From assembly GCA_937911855.1 (NCBI GenBank), contig CALDPK010000260.1, positions 1-18,472 on the forward strand: a stretch of 18,472 nucleotides of DNA, in the 5' to 3' direction. Source of the stretch: an uncultured Trueperaceae bacterium. Lineage in GTDB: Bacteria > Deinococcota > Deinococci > Deinococcales > Trueperaceae. The notes under the pieces were generated by a model. That model saw only the letters and a program-made list of their open reading frames with translations, did not search any database and was not told where the DNA came from. Positions 6,363-13,357 of this stretch are shown here, in pieces. Position numbers and translations under genes: made by a program. Positions within the stretch are counted from its first letter, which is position 1; each line of letters opens with the position of its first letter.

Positions 6363-7916
6363 ATGAGCGAAACCCGAGATTCACTGCCGCTTGAGCGGCC
6401 CAACATCGCACTTGTTTTCATCACCCTGATCATCGTAATGCTGCTGGCTTCACTCAGCCAGATGGTGCTCTCCACCGCGCTGCCAACCATCGCGGGCGAG
6501 CTCAGCAGCGTGGAGCTCATGCCGTGGGTCATCACCGCCTACATGCTGGCGTCCACGGTGATGATGCCGATCTACGGCAAGGTCAGTGACCTGCTGGGGC
6601 GCAAGCCGGTACTGCTGGCTGCCATCCTTATTTTCATAGCCGGATCCGTCGTGGGCGGCCTGGCCCCGGACATGATCACGCTGATCATCGCCCGGGTGGT
6701 CATGGGTCTGGGCGGCGGCGGCCTCATCATCCTGTCGCAGGCGGCGATCGCCGATGTGGTCCCCGCCCGTGACCGAGGCAAATACATGGGCATCATGGGC
6801 GCAGCCTTCGCGTTCTCGTCAGTGGCCGGACCGCTGCTGGGCGGCTGGATCACTGAAGGGCCCGGCTGGCGCTGGACCTTCTGGATGAACGTGCCGCTGG
6901 GTGTCATCGCACTCCTGGCTACCGCCACACTGCTGCGGCTGCCGGCCGTGGCACGCGCCGTCAAGCCCAAGATCGACTACGCAGGCATGGCCCTGCTGAC
7001 CGTGGCCACCACCGCCGTCGTGCTCATCGGCACGTGGGGCGGCTCGATGTACGCCTGGACGTCAGTCGAGATACTCGGCCTGGCTGCCATCGCAGTCGTC
7101 ACGGGCATCCTGTTCGTGGTGGTGGAAAGGCGTGCTCCAGAGCCGATCATGCCGATGTTCATGTTCAGGGAGCGCAATTTCATCCTCACCACGATCGGCT
7201 CGCTGTTCGTCGCGGTTGCCATGTTCGGCGTCATCGGTTACATGCCGACCTACTTCCAGATGGCCGTGGGCGCTACAGCTACCGCTGCCGGACTGCTGAT
7301 GATCCCGATGCTCGGGCCGATGCTGGTCACCTCGATCGCGTCAGGAATCATCGTGTCGCGCAGCGGCAAGTACCGCCTGCTGCCGATAGCCGGCGCGCTG
7401 ATCCTGGCTGCAGGCCTGGCCCTGATGGCGACCATCACCCCGGACACTCCGGTTGCGTTCATCGGCTTCTACCTGGCACTGATGGGTATCGGCCTGGGCG
7501 CCAACATGCAGATACTGACGCTGATCGTCCAGAACTCGTTCCCGCATCACCTGGTCGGTACGGCTACGGCGGGCAACAACTTCTTCCGGCAGGTGGGCAG
7601 CAGTCTGGGCGCCGGTGTCGTGGGTTCCATATTCACGGTCAGGCTGACCTCGCTCCTCCTCGAGAGGCTGCCCGCAGGTCAGGGCCCGGCTGACGGACCC
7701 AGCTCACTCACCCCGGCACTCGTGCATTCGCTGCCGGAGAGCCTCCGCACTATCGTCGTGGGCTCCTACAACGACGCGCTGATCCCGATCTTCATGTACA
7801 TGGTGCCGCTCGCTGTCATCACGGCCGTGCTGCTGTGGTTCGTCGAAGAGAAAGAGCTGTCGACCGTGGTTGAGAACGCACCGGTAACCAGCCCGGACCC
7901 GGTTTCAGCCGACTGA
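6363..7916 (+). CDS. DHA2-type MFS multidrug efflux transporter
   Basis: 517 residues with about 14 hydrophobic segments, the DHA2 (drug:H+ antiporter) layout. Visible motifs: QMVLSTALPTIAGEL in TM1; motif A, GKVSDLLGRKPVLL, between TM2 and TM3; RVVMGLGGGGLIILSQAAIADV (motif B region) in TM4; and motif C, AFAFSSVAGPLLGGWITEGPGWRWTFWMNVPLG, in and after TM5 (described here in two parts: FSSVAGPLLGGW and WRWTFWMNVPLG). The frame opens earlier (6276), but MSETRDS at 6363 is the natural start because the preceding 29 residues are not membrane-protein-like. The upstream Shine-Dalgarno is weak. It converges with the flavin reductase gene. Drug export is inferred from family; the substrate is not visible. 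Confidence 0.87.
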   Translation: MSETRDSLPLERPNIALVFITLIIVMLLASLSQMVLSTALPTIAGELSSVELMPWVITAYMLASTVMMPIYGKVSDLLGRKPVLLAAILIFIAGSVVGGLAPDMITLIIARVVMGLGGGGLIILSQAAIADVVPARDRGKYMGIMGAAFAFSSVAGPLLGGWITEGPGWRWTFWMNVPLGVIALLATATLLRLPAVARAVKPKIDYAGMALLTVATTAVVLIGTWGGSMYAWTSVEILGLAAIAVVTGILFVVVERRAPEPIMPMFMFRERNFILTTIGSLFVAVAMFGVIGYMPTYFQMAVGATATAAGLLMIPMLGPMLVTSIASGIIVSRSGKYRLLPIAGALILAAGLALMATITPDTPVAFIGFYLALMGIGLGANMQILTLIVQNSFPHHLVGTATAGNNFFRQVGSSLGAGVVGSIFTVRLTSLLLERLPAGQGPADGPSSLTPALVHSLPESLRTIVVGSYNDALIPIFMYMVPLAVITAVLLWFVEEKELSTVVENAPVTSPDPVSAD

Positions 7917-7936
7917 TCATCACGCGGGTGTGCCCA

Positions 7937-7971
7937 GAAGCCGTTCAGCCTTCGCTGGCGACGGCTTCTTT
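7937..7971 (+). terminator. Probable terminator of the MFS gene, inside the 3' end of the flavin reductase gene
   Basis: GAAGCCGT (7937-7944) pairs perfectly with ACGGCTTC (7961-7968), with an inner CAGC/GCTG stem, and is followed by only TTT. The hairpin overlaps the last codons of the convergent gene. The short U-tract makes it a weak or structure-dependent terminator. Confidence 0.4.
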
Positions 7972-8457
7972 CGTGTCGGCCAGGCCCAGGAAAGTGCGGT
8001 TGTGGTACAGCAGCGGACCCTGTCCGGAGCCCGGCAGGATGTTCAGCACTTCAGCTGCCACCAGCCGGGCGCTGCCTGTTTCTATGTTGCCGAGCTGCCT
8101 GGCGCGCAGCGACCACATCGCTGCGGGGTGATACGGTTCGCCGGTCGGCAGGTAATCCCAGCCCTGGGCGGCTTCGAACCGCTGGTCAACAGCGTCGGGG
8201 CGGGCGAAGATTTCGGCCAGGTCAGCCTGGTCTTCGGACAGCAGGTTGAACACCAGCCCGGAAGCCTGCAGGAAGTTGCCACCGGCACCTGCGGCGTTGG
8301 AGATGCTGAAAGACACCGCAAGCGGGTCCAGCGTGAGTGACGCCAGACTTGAGACCGTCATGCCCATCGGCTGGCCATCCAGGGTGGCCGACAGTATTGC
8401 TACCCCGGTCGGGTAAGTGCGGAAAGCGTTGCGGAATCGGTCAGTCAGGTTCGGCAT
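7945..8457 (-). CDS. Flavin reductase family (FMN-binding) protein
   Basis: A 170-residue protein of the flavin_reduct (HpaC/NTAB-like) domain family. Landmarks in order: FRTYPTGVAILSA (FMN-domain start), GMTVSSLASLTLDPLAVSFSI, GLVFNLLSEDQADLAEIFA, LGNIETGSARLVAAEVLNI and GPLLYHNRTFLGL. Such proteins reduce FMN/FAD with NAD(P)H for partner monooxygenases or bind FMN themselves; they are cytoplasmic. I chose ATG 8457 because the earlier in-frame ATG at 8505 falls inside the promoter -10. GAGGAAGGA lies ~12 nt upstream. The gene is divergent from soxR and its promoter carries a perfect SoxR box, so it is probably induced by redox-cycling compounds. No partner monooxygenase is adjacent. Confidence 0.85.
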   Translation of the reverse strand: MPNLTDRFRNAFRTYPTGVAILSATLDGQPMGMTVSSLASLTLDPLAVSFSISNAAGAGGNFLQASGLVFNLLSEDQADLAEIFARPDAVDQRFEAAQGWDYLPTGEPYHPAAMWSLRARQLGNIETGSARLVAAEVLNILPGSGQGPLLYHNRTFLGLADTKEAVASEG

Positions 8458-8478
8458 TGGTGGCGTGAGTCCTTCCTC

Positions 8479-8504
8479 GTGGCCTGGACGGGGCCAGCCA
8501 CGCA
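8479..8504 (-). other. Possible 5'-UTR hairpin ahead of the flavin reductase RBS
   Basis: CGTGGC and GCCACG arms with an inner TGG/CCA pair form an imperfect stem between the predicted transcription start (~8500) and the AGGAAGGA ribosome-binding site. It could stabilise the message or be incidental. Confidence 0.2.
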
Positions 8505-8506
8505 TC

Positions 8507-8537
8507 AGAGTAAAACCTCAAGCGCACTTGAGGTCAA
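8507..8537 (-). promoter_or_regulatory. SoxR-dependent promoter of the flavin reductase gene
   Basis: On the minus strand: -35 TTGACC (8537-8532), a 19-bp spacer, and -10 TACTCT (8512-8507). The overlong 19-bp spacer with the regulator box inside it is the signature of MerR-family activated promoters, matching E. coli soxS in layout. Oxidised SoxR is expected to underwind the spacer and activate. Confidence 0.8.
8516..8533. promoter_or_regulatory. SoxR box (operator)
   Basis: CCTCAAGCGCACTTGAGG is a perfect inverted repeat, CCTCAAG-N4-CTTGAGG. Both 7-bp arms are identical to those of the E. coli soxS operator. It lies between divergent soxR and flavin reductase genes, within the spacer of the flavin reductase promoter and over the -35 of the soxR promoter. 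One site can thus activate the reductase and repress soxR. Confidence 0.88.
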
Positions 8538-8556
8538 GCGCTCAAGACACTAAACT
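8528..8556 (+). promoter_or_regulatory. Leaderless-type soxR promoter
   Basis: -35 TTGAGG (8528-8533, inside the SoxR box), 17-bp spacer, -10 TAAACT (8551-8556), then 6 nt and the soxR ATG. No ribosome-binding site is present. SoxR bound at the box would cover the -35, implying autorepression. Confidence 0.65.
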
Positions 8557-8562
8557 GACGGC

Positions 8563-9033
8563 ATGGACGCTTCGGGCTACGCTGCAGACGAACTGCTCGG
8601 CATCGGCGAGGTGAGTGAACGGACCGGTGTGGCCCGTTCCGCGCTGCATTACTACGAGGAACTCGGGCTGATCGCTGCGGTCAGGACGGCCGGCAACCAG
8701 CGGCGTTACCCGCGGCACATGCTGCGCCGCATCTCTCTCGTCACCGTCGGCCGGCGCCTGGGCATTAGCCTGGAGGACATCCGCACCGCCCTTGAGGACG
8801 TTCCCATGGACCGGCGCCCGTCGGACGAGGACTGGCAGCGCGCCTCGAGCGAATGGATGCGGGTGCTGGAGCTGCGGCGCATGGCGATAATCGAGCTCGA
8901 AGAGCAGCTGACCGGCTGCATCGGCTGCGGTTGCCTGTCGATGAAAGCCTGCGGGCTCGTCAATCCTGATGACGCGCTGGGCGAGCAGGGTGCCGGAGCC
9001 CGCAGGCTTGAAGCGGCCGCGGAACTGGACTGA
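8563..9033 (+). CDS. soxR: SoxR, redox-sensing MerR-family activator
   Basis: 156 residues. The N-terminal MerR winged helix includes GIGEVSERTGVARSALHYYEELGLI and RRYPRHMLRRI (residues ~11-65, key pieces LHYYEELGLI and NQRRYPR). A dimerisation helix follows (~85-115). The [2Fe-2S] site is C-x2-C-x-C-x5-C: Cys119, Cys122, Cys124 and Cys130, the same numbering as E. coli SoxR. The protein is therefore very likely a genuine redox sensor activated by one-electron oxidation with redox-cycling drugs or nitric oxide. The start is the first ATG after the leaderless promoter. As in most non-enteric bacteria, no soxS is present; SoxR probably acts directly on effector genes such as the divergent flavin reductase. 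The stop is 3 nt from the stop of the convergent SDR gene. Confidence 0.93.
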   Translation: MDASGYAADELLGIGEVSERTGVARSALHYYEELGLIAAVRTAGNQRRYPRHMLRRISLVTVGRRLGISLEDIRTALEDVPMDRRPSDEDWQRASSEWMRVLELRRMAIIELEEQLTGCIGCGCLSMKACGLVNPDDALGEQGAGARRLEAAAELD

Positions 9034-9036
9034 CGG

Positions 9037-9909
9037 TCAGCTGCCTACCAGTTCGCCGCCGTTGGGGTGGATGACCTGGCCGGATATGTAGCTCGAGTCT
9101 TTCGACGCCAGGAACACGTACGCCGGGGCGACCTCCTCCGGCTGGCCGGGCCGGCCCATCGGGCTGTCCTGACCGAACCCGGCGACTTCCTCTTCGGAGA
9201 ACGAAGCGGGAATGAGGGGCGTCCAGATGGGCCCGGGCGCCACTGCATTCACCCTTATGCCGCGTTCAGCCAGCACCGAGGCCATCACCCTGGTGAACGA
9301 CACGATCGCGCCTTTGGTGGCGGAGTAGTCGATGAGCCTGGGGCTGCCCCGATAGGCGGTGACCGAGGTCGTGTTGATGATCGCGCCGTCATCCGGCAGG
9401 TGGTCGAGTGCGCGCGCCGTCACGTGGAACATCGGGAAGACGTTGGTGCGGAACGTCTTCTCGAGCTGCTCGCGGCTTATGTCCTGCAGTGAGTCCTGCG
9501 GGTACTGAACCGCTGCGTTGTTGACCAGGATGTCCAGCCGGCCGAACTCGGCCACCGTGTCGTCGACCAGCTGCCTGCACACCTCTTCGCTCTCGATGTT
9601 GCCCGGCAGGAGCAGGCACTTCCGGCCTTCGGCCCGGACCTTCTCCTGCGTTTCCTCGGCGTCCTCGTGTTCGTCCAGGTAGCTGATCGCCACGTCGGCA
9701 CCCTCGCGCGCGAACAGGATGGCCACTTCCCGGCCGATGCCGCTGTCACCACCGGTGATGAGCGCCACCTTGCCATCGAGCTTGCCACTGCCGCGGTAAG
9801 CGGGTGAGCCGCTCTGCGGACTGGGCTCCATGTTCTGCTGGCTGCCTGGCTGCTTGCCCTGTTCCTGTCCCGGCACTTCGTCCGGCCTCTGCTTCTCGTC
9901 GCGTCCCAT
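9037..9909 (-). CDS. Short-chain dehydrogenase/reductase (YghA/YdaD-type general-stress SDR)
   Basis: 290 residues. A hydrophilic, Gln/Pro-rich N-terminal extension (1-43) precedes a classical SDR Rossmann fold. The nucleotide-binding motif TGGDSGIG is at 52-59, the NNAA structural motif at 130-133, and the catalytic residues are Ser182, Tyr195 and Lys199 (YSATK). VNAVAPGPIWTPLIPASF and ISGQVIHPNGGE complete the family pattern. The extension and 'GGDSGIGR' fit the YghA/YdaD/YhdF stress-dehydrogenase group rather than fatty-acid FabG. The substrate is not known. The start at 9909 has an ideal RBS (AGGAGGT, 5-6 nt upstream). The gene converges on soxR; whether it belongs to the oxidative-stress response is not shown by any visible site. 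Confidence 0.88.
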   Translation of the reverse strand: MGRDEKQRPDEVPGQEQGKQPGSQQNMEPSPQSGSPAYRGSGKLDGKVALITGGDSGIGREVAILFAREGADVAISYLDEHEDAEETQEKVRAEGRKCLLLPGNIESEEVCRQLVDDTVAEFGRLDILVNNAAVQYPQDSLQDISREQLEKTFRTNVFPMFHVTARALDHLPDDGAIINTTSVTAYRGSPRLIDYSATKGAIVSFTRVMASVLAERGIRVNAVAPGPIWTPLIPASFSEEEVAGFGQDSPMGRPGQPEEVAPAYVFLASKDSSYISGQVIHPNGGELVGS

Positions 9910-9988
9910 GACTTACCTCCTGTGTCCGAAGTGGTTCAAGGGTAGACGCTCGGGTTGCGGCCTGCCTGCGTGCCCCGCCACTATCGAT

Positions 9989-10018
9989 TTGACGACAGGC
10001 TGAACAGGCGTTTAATCT
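9989..10018 (+). promoter_or_regulatory. Leaderless-type promoter of the TetR-ABC operon
   Basis: -35 TTGACG (9989-9994), 18-bp spacer and -10 TAATCT (10013-10018), then 7 nt to the ATG at 10026. No Shine-Dalgarno precedes the ATG. The -10 lies at the centre of the dyad operator. Confidence 0.65.
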
Positions 10019-10034
10019 GTTAAACATGTGTTCA
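10001..10034. promoter_or_regulatory. 34-bp dyad operator, probably for the adjacent TetR regulator
   Basis: Two nested perfect inverted repeats share one centre (10017/10018). The outer arms are TGAACA (10001-10006) and TGTTCA (10029-10034). The inner arms are GTTTAA (10010-10015) and TTAAAC (10020-10025) around TCTG. Each half-site reads TGAACA-N3-GTTTAA. It covers the -10 and the start codon, so binding would block transcription: the layout of TetR-family autorepression. The binding protein is inferred from position. Confidence 0.75.
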
Positions 10035-10673
10035 GCCAAACGTTCCGCGCCCAGCGACCTGACCGCCCGCGCGAAGATCCGTGACGCCGCCATCCTGCTG
10101 TTCGGCCGCGACGGCTTCAACGCCACCAGCGTGCGGGCCGTGGCAGCCGAAGCCGGCGTGAGCCCGGCACTGGTCATCCACCACTTCGGCAGCAAGGACG
10201 GCCTCCGTAAGGCATGTGACGACTTCATCCTGGGGGAGCTCATGGACGAAGAGGAAAGCGCTGCCGAACAGGACCTCATCGGCACGCTGCACAGGTGGCT
10301 CAGCGAACCAGACATCTTCCAGCCCGCTTTCGACTACCTGACGCGGGCACTGGACCAGGAATCGGAAACCGCCGACCGCCTCTTCGACAGCCTGATCGCG
10401 CGAACCGAACGCACGCTCGAGGAAGGCGTCAGGGCGGGCACCATGCGTGAACCCACGGACCTCAAGGCAACCGCGCTCCTGCTCGCCATTCAGGGGTTGG
10501 GTCTCCTGACCATGTCCAGGCAGGTGGGCCGCACCCTTGGCGAAGCGCGCATCAGCGCCGCAATCCTGCAGCGGCTGACCCTCCCGACCCTGGAGCTCTA
10601 CACAAACGGGGTCTACAGCGATGACAGCATGCTCGAAGCCGCCAGAGCAGCGCTGAAAGGAGACGGCTCATGA
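10026..10673 (+). CDS. TetR/AcrR-family transcriptional repressor
   Basis: 215 residues. The N-terminal TetR DNA-binding domain (~12-60) shows AKIRDAAILLFGRDGFNATS, VRAVAAEAGVSPALVIHHFG and SKDGLRKACDDF, the standard three-helix arrangement with the recognition helix at SPALVIHHF. The rest is an all-helical ligand-binding/dimer domain of the type seen beside ABC exporters. The ATG at 10026 is set by the promoter and operator overlapping it. The stop overlaps the ATG of the ABC ATPase (ATGA), so regulator and exporter are co-translated; it probably senses the compound the exporter removes and represses its own operon. Confidence 0.88.
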   Translation: MCSAKRSAPSDLTARAKIRDAAILLFGRDGFNATSVRAVAAEAGVSPALVIHHFGSKDGLRKACDDFILGELMDEEESAAEQDLIGTLHRWLSEPDIFQPAFDYLTRALDQESETADRLFDSLIARTERTLEEGVRAGTMREPTDLKATALLLAIQGLGLLTMSRQVGRTLGEARISAAILQRLTLPTLELYTNGVYSDDSMLEAARAALKGDGS

Positions 10674-11575
10674 CCCCGGCCATCGTTGCCAACGTCCTGA
10701 GCAAACGCTACGGCAGTCACAGCGCCCTGCATGACCTGGACCTGCAGGTTGACCCCGGCGAGATATTCGGCCTCATCGGTCCCAACGGCGCGGGCAAGAC
10801 CACCACCATGCGCCTGCTGCTGGACGTGATCCGGCCCAGCTCAGGTTCCGTGACGGTCCTCGGCCACGATCCGCGTTCGGGCGGCTCCGCCCTGCGCAGG
10901 CGCATCGGTTACCTGCCGGGTGAACTGCGAATCCCCGGCTCAGGCAGCGGGCGCTCCGTCCTCGGGCACTTCGCCAGGATCAGCGGACCGGTGCAGGCCG
11001 GCACCATCGAGCGCCTGGCCGCACGCCTCGACCTGGACCTGGACCGCCCCGTCAGCAAACTGTCCAAAGGCAACAAGCAGAAAGTGGGAATAATCCAGGC
11101 GTTCATGCACACACCCGAGCTTCTGGTACTGGACGAACCGACCAGCGGGCTCGACCCGCTGCTGCAGCAGGAGTTCCTGAGCATGGTCCGCGAAGCCCGC
11201 GACGCCGGCCAGACGGTTTTCCTCAGCTCGCACGTGCTCAGCGAGATCGAACAGGTGGCTGACCGGGTCGGCATCCTGCAGCAGGGCGAACTCATCCACC
11301 TGGGAACCGTCGCCGACCTGCGCGCAACCCGTCAGCGCCGGGTGCGCGCCACCCTGGCCAGCCCGCCTGACCGGGCGCAGCTTAAAGCCGCCGGTAACAT
11401 CTCGCAGCTGTGGCTCGACGAAAGCGGCGGCGAGACCCACGTCTCGTTCCTGCTTGAAGGCGATGTCGACCCGCTGGTGAAGCTGCTGGCCCGGTTCGAG
11501 GTGCGCGACCTGCTCCTCGAGGAGCCCGTCCTCGAGGACGCCGTCCTGAACCTGTACCGGAAGGAGTCCGCATGA
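10670..11575 (+). CDS. ABC exporter ATP-binding protein (DrrA-like)
   Basis: 301 residues. Walker A GPNGAGKTT (37-45); the Q-loop position reads GYLPGE (80-85), as usual in this exporter group; signature LSKGNKQK (131-138), a variant of LSGGQ; Walker B LLVLDEP (151-157); D-loop SGLD; H-loop His188 in SSHVLSEIEQVADR. The C-terminal ~80 residues are the DrrA-like extension ending RDLLLEEPVLEDAVLNLYR. It powers export with the downstream membrane subunit. Start and stop both overlap neighbouring genes by 4 nt (ATGA), so the three genes are one translationally coupled unit. The substrate is unknown; drug or lipid export is the family norm. Confidence 0.9.
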   Translation: MTPAIVANVLSKRYGSHSALHDLDLQVDPGEIFGLIGPNGAGKTTTMRLLLDVIRPSSGSVTVLGHDPRSGGSALRRRIGYLPGELRIPGSGSGRSVLGHFARISGPVQAGTIERLAARLDLDLDRPVSKLSKGNKQKVGIIQAFMHTPELLVLDEPTSGLDPLLQQEFLSMVREARDAGQTVFLSSHVLSEIEQVADRVGILQQGELIHLGTVADLRATRQRRVRATLASPPDRAQLKAAGNISQLWLDESGGETHVSFLLEGDVDPLVKLLARFEVRDLLLEEPVLEDAVLNLYRKESA

Positions 11576-12357
11576 ACCTGTTCAGGCAAGCCTTTAAGGA
11601 ATCATGGCGCGGCCTGATCGGCTGGAGCCTGGGCGTGGCGGCAGCTATTCTGCTGTACATCCCGTTCTACCCGAGCATCGGCGGCAGCGAACTTGCCGAG
11701 ACCATGAGTGCCATCTTCCCGCCGGAGGTCTCAGACCTGTTCGGCCTTGACCGGATGGGCGACGGCGCGGGTTACGTGCAGGCCAGCTACTTCGGACTCA
11801 CGGGCTTCCTGCTGCTGGCCATAGCTGCCATCGGCTGGGGCACCGGCGCACTGGCGCGGCCCGAGGAGGACGGCTCACTCGAGCTGACCCTGGCGCACGG
11901 CGTCACGCGCTGGCAGGTGGTCTTAGAGGGCGCGCTGGCACTGCTGGCCAGGCTCGCGGTTCTCGCCGCGGTCGGTTCGCTGCTGGTCATGGCGCTGGAC
12001 GGTCCCGCCGGACTGGACCTGAACGCCTTTAACCTGTGGGCCGCTACCGCCGCACTGTTCCTGCTGGCGGCACTGGCGGGCCTCGCGGCCCTGGCGGCCG
12101 GTGCAATCAGTGGCCGTGCCCCGGTCGCGACCGGCACCGGCGCGTTCATCGCCGTGGCAGCTTACGTGCTGGACGCCGTTGCCGGCATCGCCGGTGAGCC
12201 GTGGCTGGCGAACCTGTCGCCGTACCACTGGGCGTTCGGGCAGGACCCGATCTCGACCGGGTTCGACGGGACCGGCCTGGCCCTCCTGGCTGCAGCCTGC
12301 TTCCTGGCAGTTGCTGTCGGCGGCATCAGGTTCAGCCGGCGGGACGTGGGCGTCTGA
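11572..12357 (+). CDS. ABC exporter permease, six membrane spans
   Basis: 261 residues with six clear hydrophobic segments (about 15-33, 62-82, 114-136, 143-170, 178-196 and 222-242). This is half the size of the 12-span antibiotic-exporter permeases it resembles in style (PEEDGSLELTLAHGVTR... and YHWAFGQDPI before the last span). It presumably dimerises with two copies of the ATPase. ATPase stop and permease start overlap (ATGA). It is the last gene of the operon. Family placement is by hydrophobic pattern and context rather than a strong motif. Confidence 0.82.
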   Translation: MNLFRQAFKESWRGLIGWSLGVAAAILLYIPFYPSIGGSELAETMSAIFPPEVSDLFGLDRMGDGAGYVQASYFGLTGFLLLAIAAIGWGTGALARPEEDGSLELTLAHGVTRWQVVLEGALALLARLAVLAAVGSLLVMALDGPAGLDLNAFNLWAATAALFLLAALAGLAALAAGAISGRAPVATGTGAFIAVAAYVLDAVAGIAGEPWLANLSPYHWAFGQDPISTGFDGTGLALLAAACFLAVAVGGIRFSRRDVGV

Positions 12358-12374
12358 ACTCCGGCCTTCGGCGG

Positions 12375-12380
12375 TATCAT
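12375..12380 (+). promoter_or_regulatory. -10 element of a leaderless promoter for the EamA gene
   Basis: TATCAT lies 7 nt before the ATG at 12388, with no Shine-Dalgarno between them. A -35 is not obvious. The spacing matches the other leaderless-type starts in the window. Confidence 0.5.
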
Positions 12381-12387
12381 TGCGCCG

Positions 12388-13356
12388 ATGGAGCGTCCCG
12401 CCACCACCGTTGCCGCGGGAACCGTGCTACCCAGCAAACGCAGGAAGGTCAGCGAAGGGTCCAGCAACCCTCGCCTGGGCATCGTGCTGCGGATCGTTTC
12501 CGGCCTGCTGTTCACCCTGATGACGCTGTGCGTGAAGCTGGCCAGCGAGAACATCGGGCTGGGCCAGATAGTGCTGTTCCGCTCGGCAATCGCTATGATC
12601 CCGCTGGTCATCTTCCTGTACGTGCGCAAGGAGTTCCCGCGCGGGCTGGCCACCAAACGGCCGTTCGGCCATCTGCTGCGGTCCGGCTTCGGTGCGGCCG
12701 CGATGTTCGCGTCGTTCGCCGCGGTGGCGCGCCTGCCCCTGGCGGACGCCACGCTCGTGAACTACGCGACCCCGCTCGTCACCTCATTGCTGGGCGGCCT
12801 AATCCTGGGCGAGGTGTTGACCCGCTCGCGCGTCACCGGCCTGGCGCTCGGCGTGGCTGGCGTGCTGGCGCTGACCTTGCCGGAACTGCTGGGCACCGAG
12901 GTCAACACGACCAGGCTCGCAGGCTACGGGCTGGGCCTGCTCGCCGCGGTGCTCGCGTCGATCGCGTACATCCAGGTCCGCCGGCTCGGCAGCACCGAAT
13001 CACCGGGCGCCATCGCCTTCTACTTCGTGCTGGTGGCGTCGCTCGCCTCACTGCCGTCCGCGCTGCAGGGCTGGGTCACACCGACCCTGCCTGAGTACGG
13101 CATCCTCATCATGGCCGGCCTGTTCGGCGGCGTGGCGCACATCGCCATGACACTCGCGTTCCGTTACGCCGAGGTGTCGCTGCTGGCACCGTTCGAGTAC
13201 CTGACCCTGCTGTGGGCCGGGACCATCGACCTGCTGTTCTTCAGAACCCCGATGGGCCCGACGTTCTTCATCGCGCTGCCGCTCCTGCTGGCTGGCGCCG
13301 CGGTTTCCTCAGGGCGGCTGAAGCGGCGAAAACCGCGGGCTGCCCCGGGTGGCTGA
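12388..13356 (+). CDS. DMT-superfamily (EamA) transporter, ten spans
   Basis: 322 residues forming two EamA repeats, about ten hydrophobic segments in all. A hydrophilic N-terminal tail (~1-30) precedes RIVSGLLFTLMTLCVKLAS. The first repeat includes FRSAIAMIPLVIFLYV, FASFAAVARLPLADATLVNYATP and LGGLILGEVLTRSR. The second starts near GYGLGLLAAVLASIAYIQVRRLG and includes HIAMTLAFRYAEVSLLAPFEYL and a closing LPLLLAGAAVSSGRLKRRKP. The pattern is that of RhaT/SAM-like or amino-acid/metabolite exporters, but the cargo cannot be told. It has its own leaderless-type promoter 30 bp after the ABC operon, and its stop is 1 nt from the stop of the convergent SRPBCC gene. Confidence 0.87.
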   Translation: MERPATTVAAGTVLPSKRRKVSEGSSNPRLGIVLRIVSGLLFTLMTLCVKLASENIGLGQIVLFRSAIAMIPLVIFLYVRKEFPRGLATKRPFGHLLRSGFGAAAMFASFAAVARLPLADATLVNYATPLVTSLLGGLILGEVLTRSRVTGLALGVAGVLALTLPELLGTEVNTTRLAGYGLGLLAAVLASIAYIQVRRLGSTESPGAIAFYFVLVASLASLPSALQGWVTPTLPEYGILIMAGLFGGVAHIAMTLAFRYAEVSLLAPFEYLTLLWAGTIDLLFFRTPMGPTFFIALPLLLAGAAVSSGRLKRRKPRAAPGG

Positions 13357-13357
13357 C

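Noticed and set aside
7034..7693. Plus-strand 219-codon frame inside the MFS gene
   Set aside because: A His/Arg/Asp-rich shadow frame; the MFS motifs lie in another frame across the same bases.
9029..9039. CTGACGGTCAG palindrome joining the soxR and SDR stop codons
   Set aside because: Eleven bases formed by two facing TGA stops and neighbours; no loop or U-tract, likely incidental.
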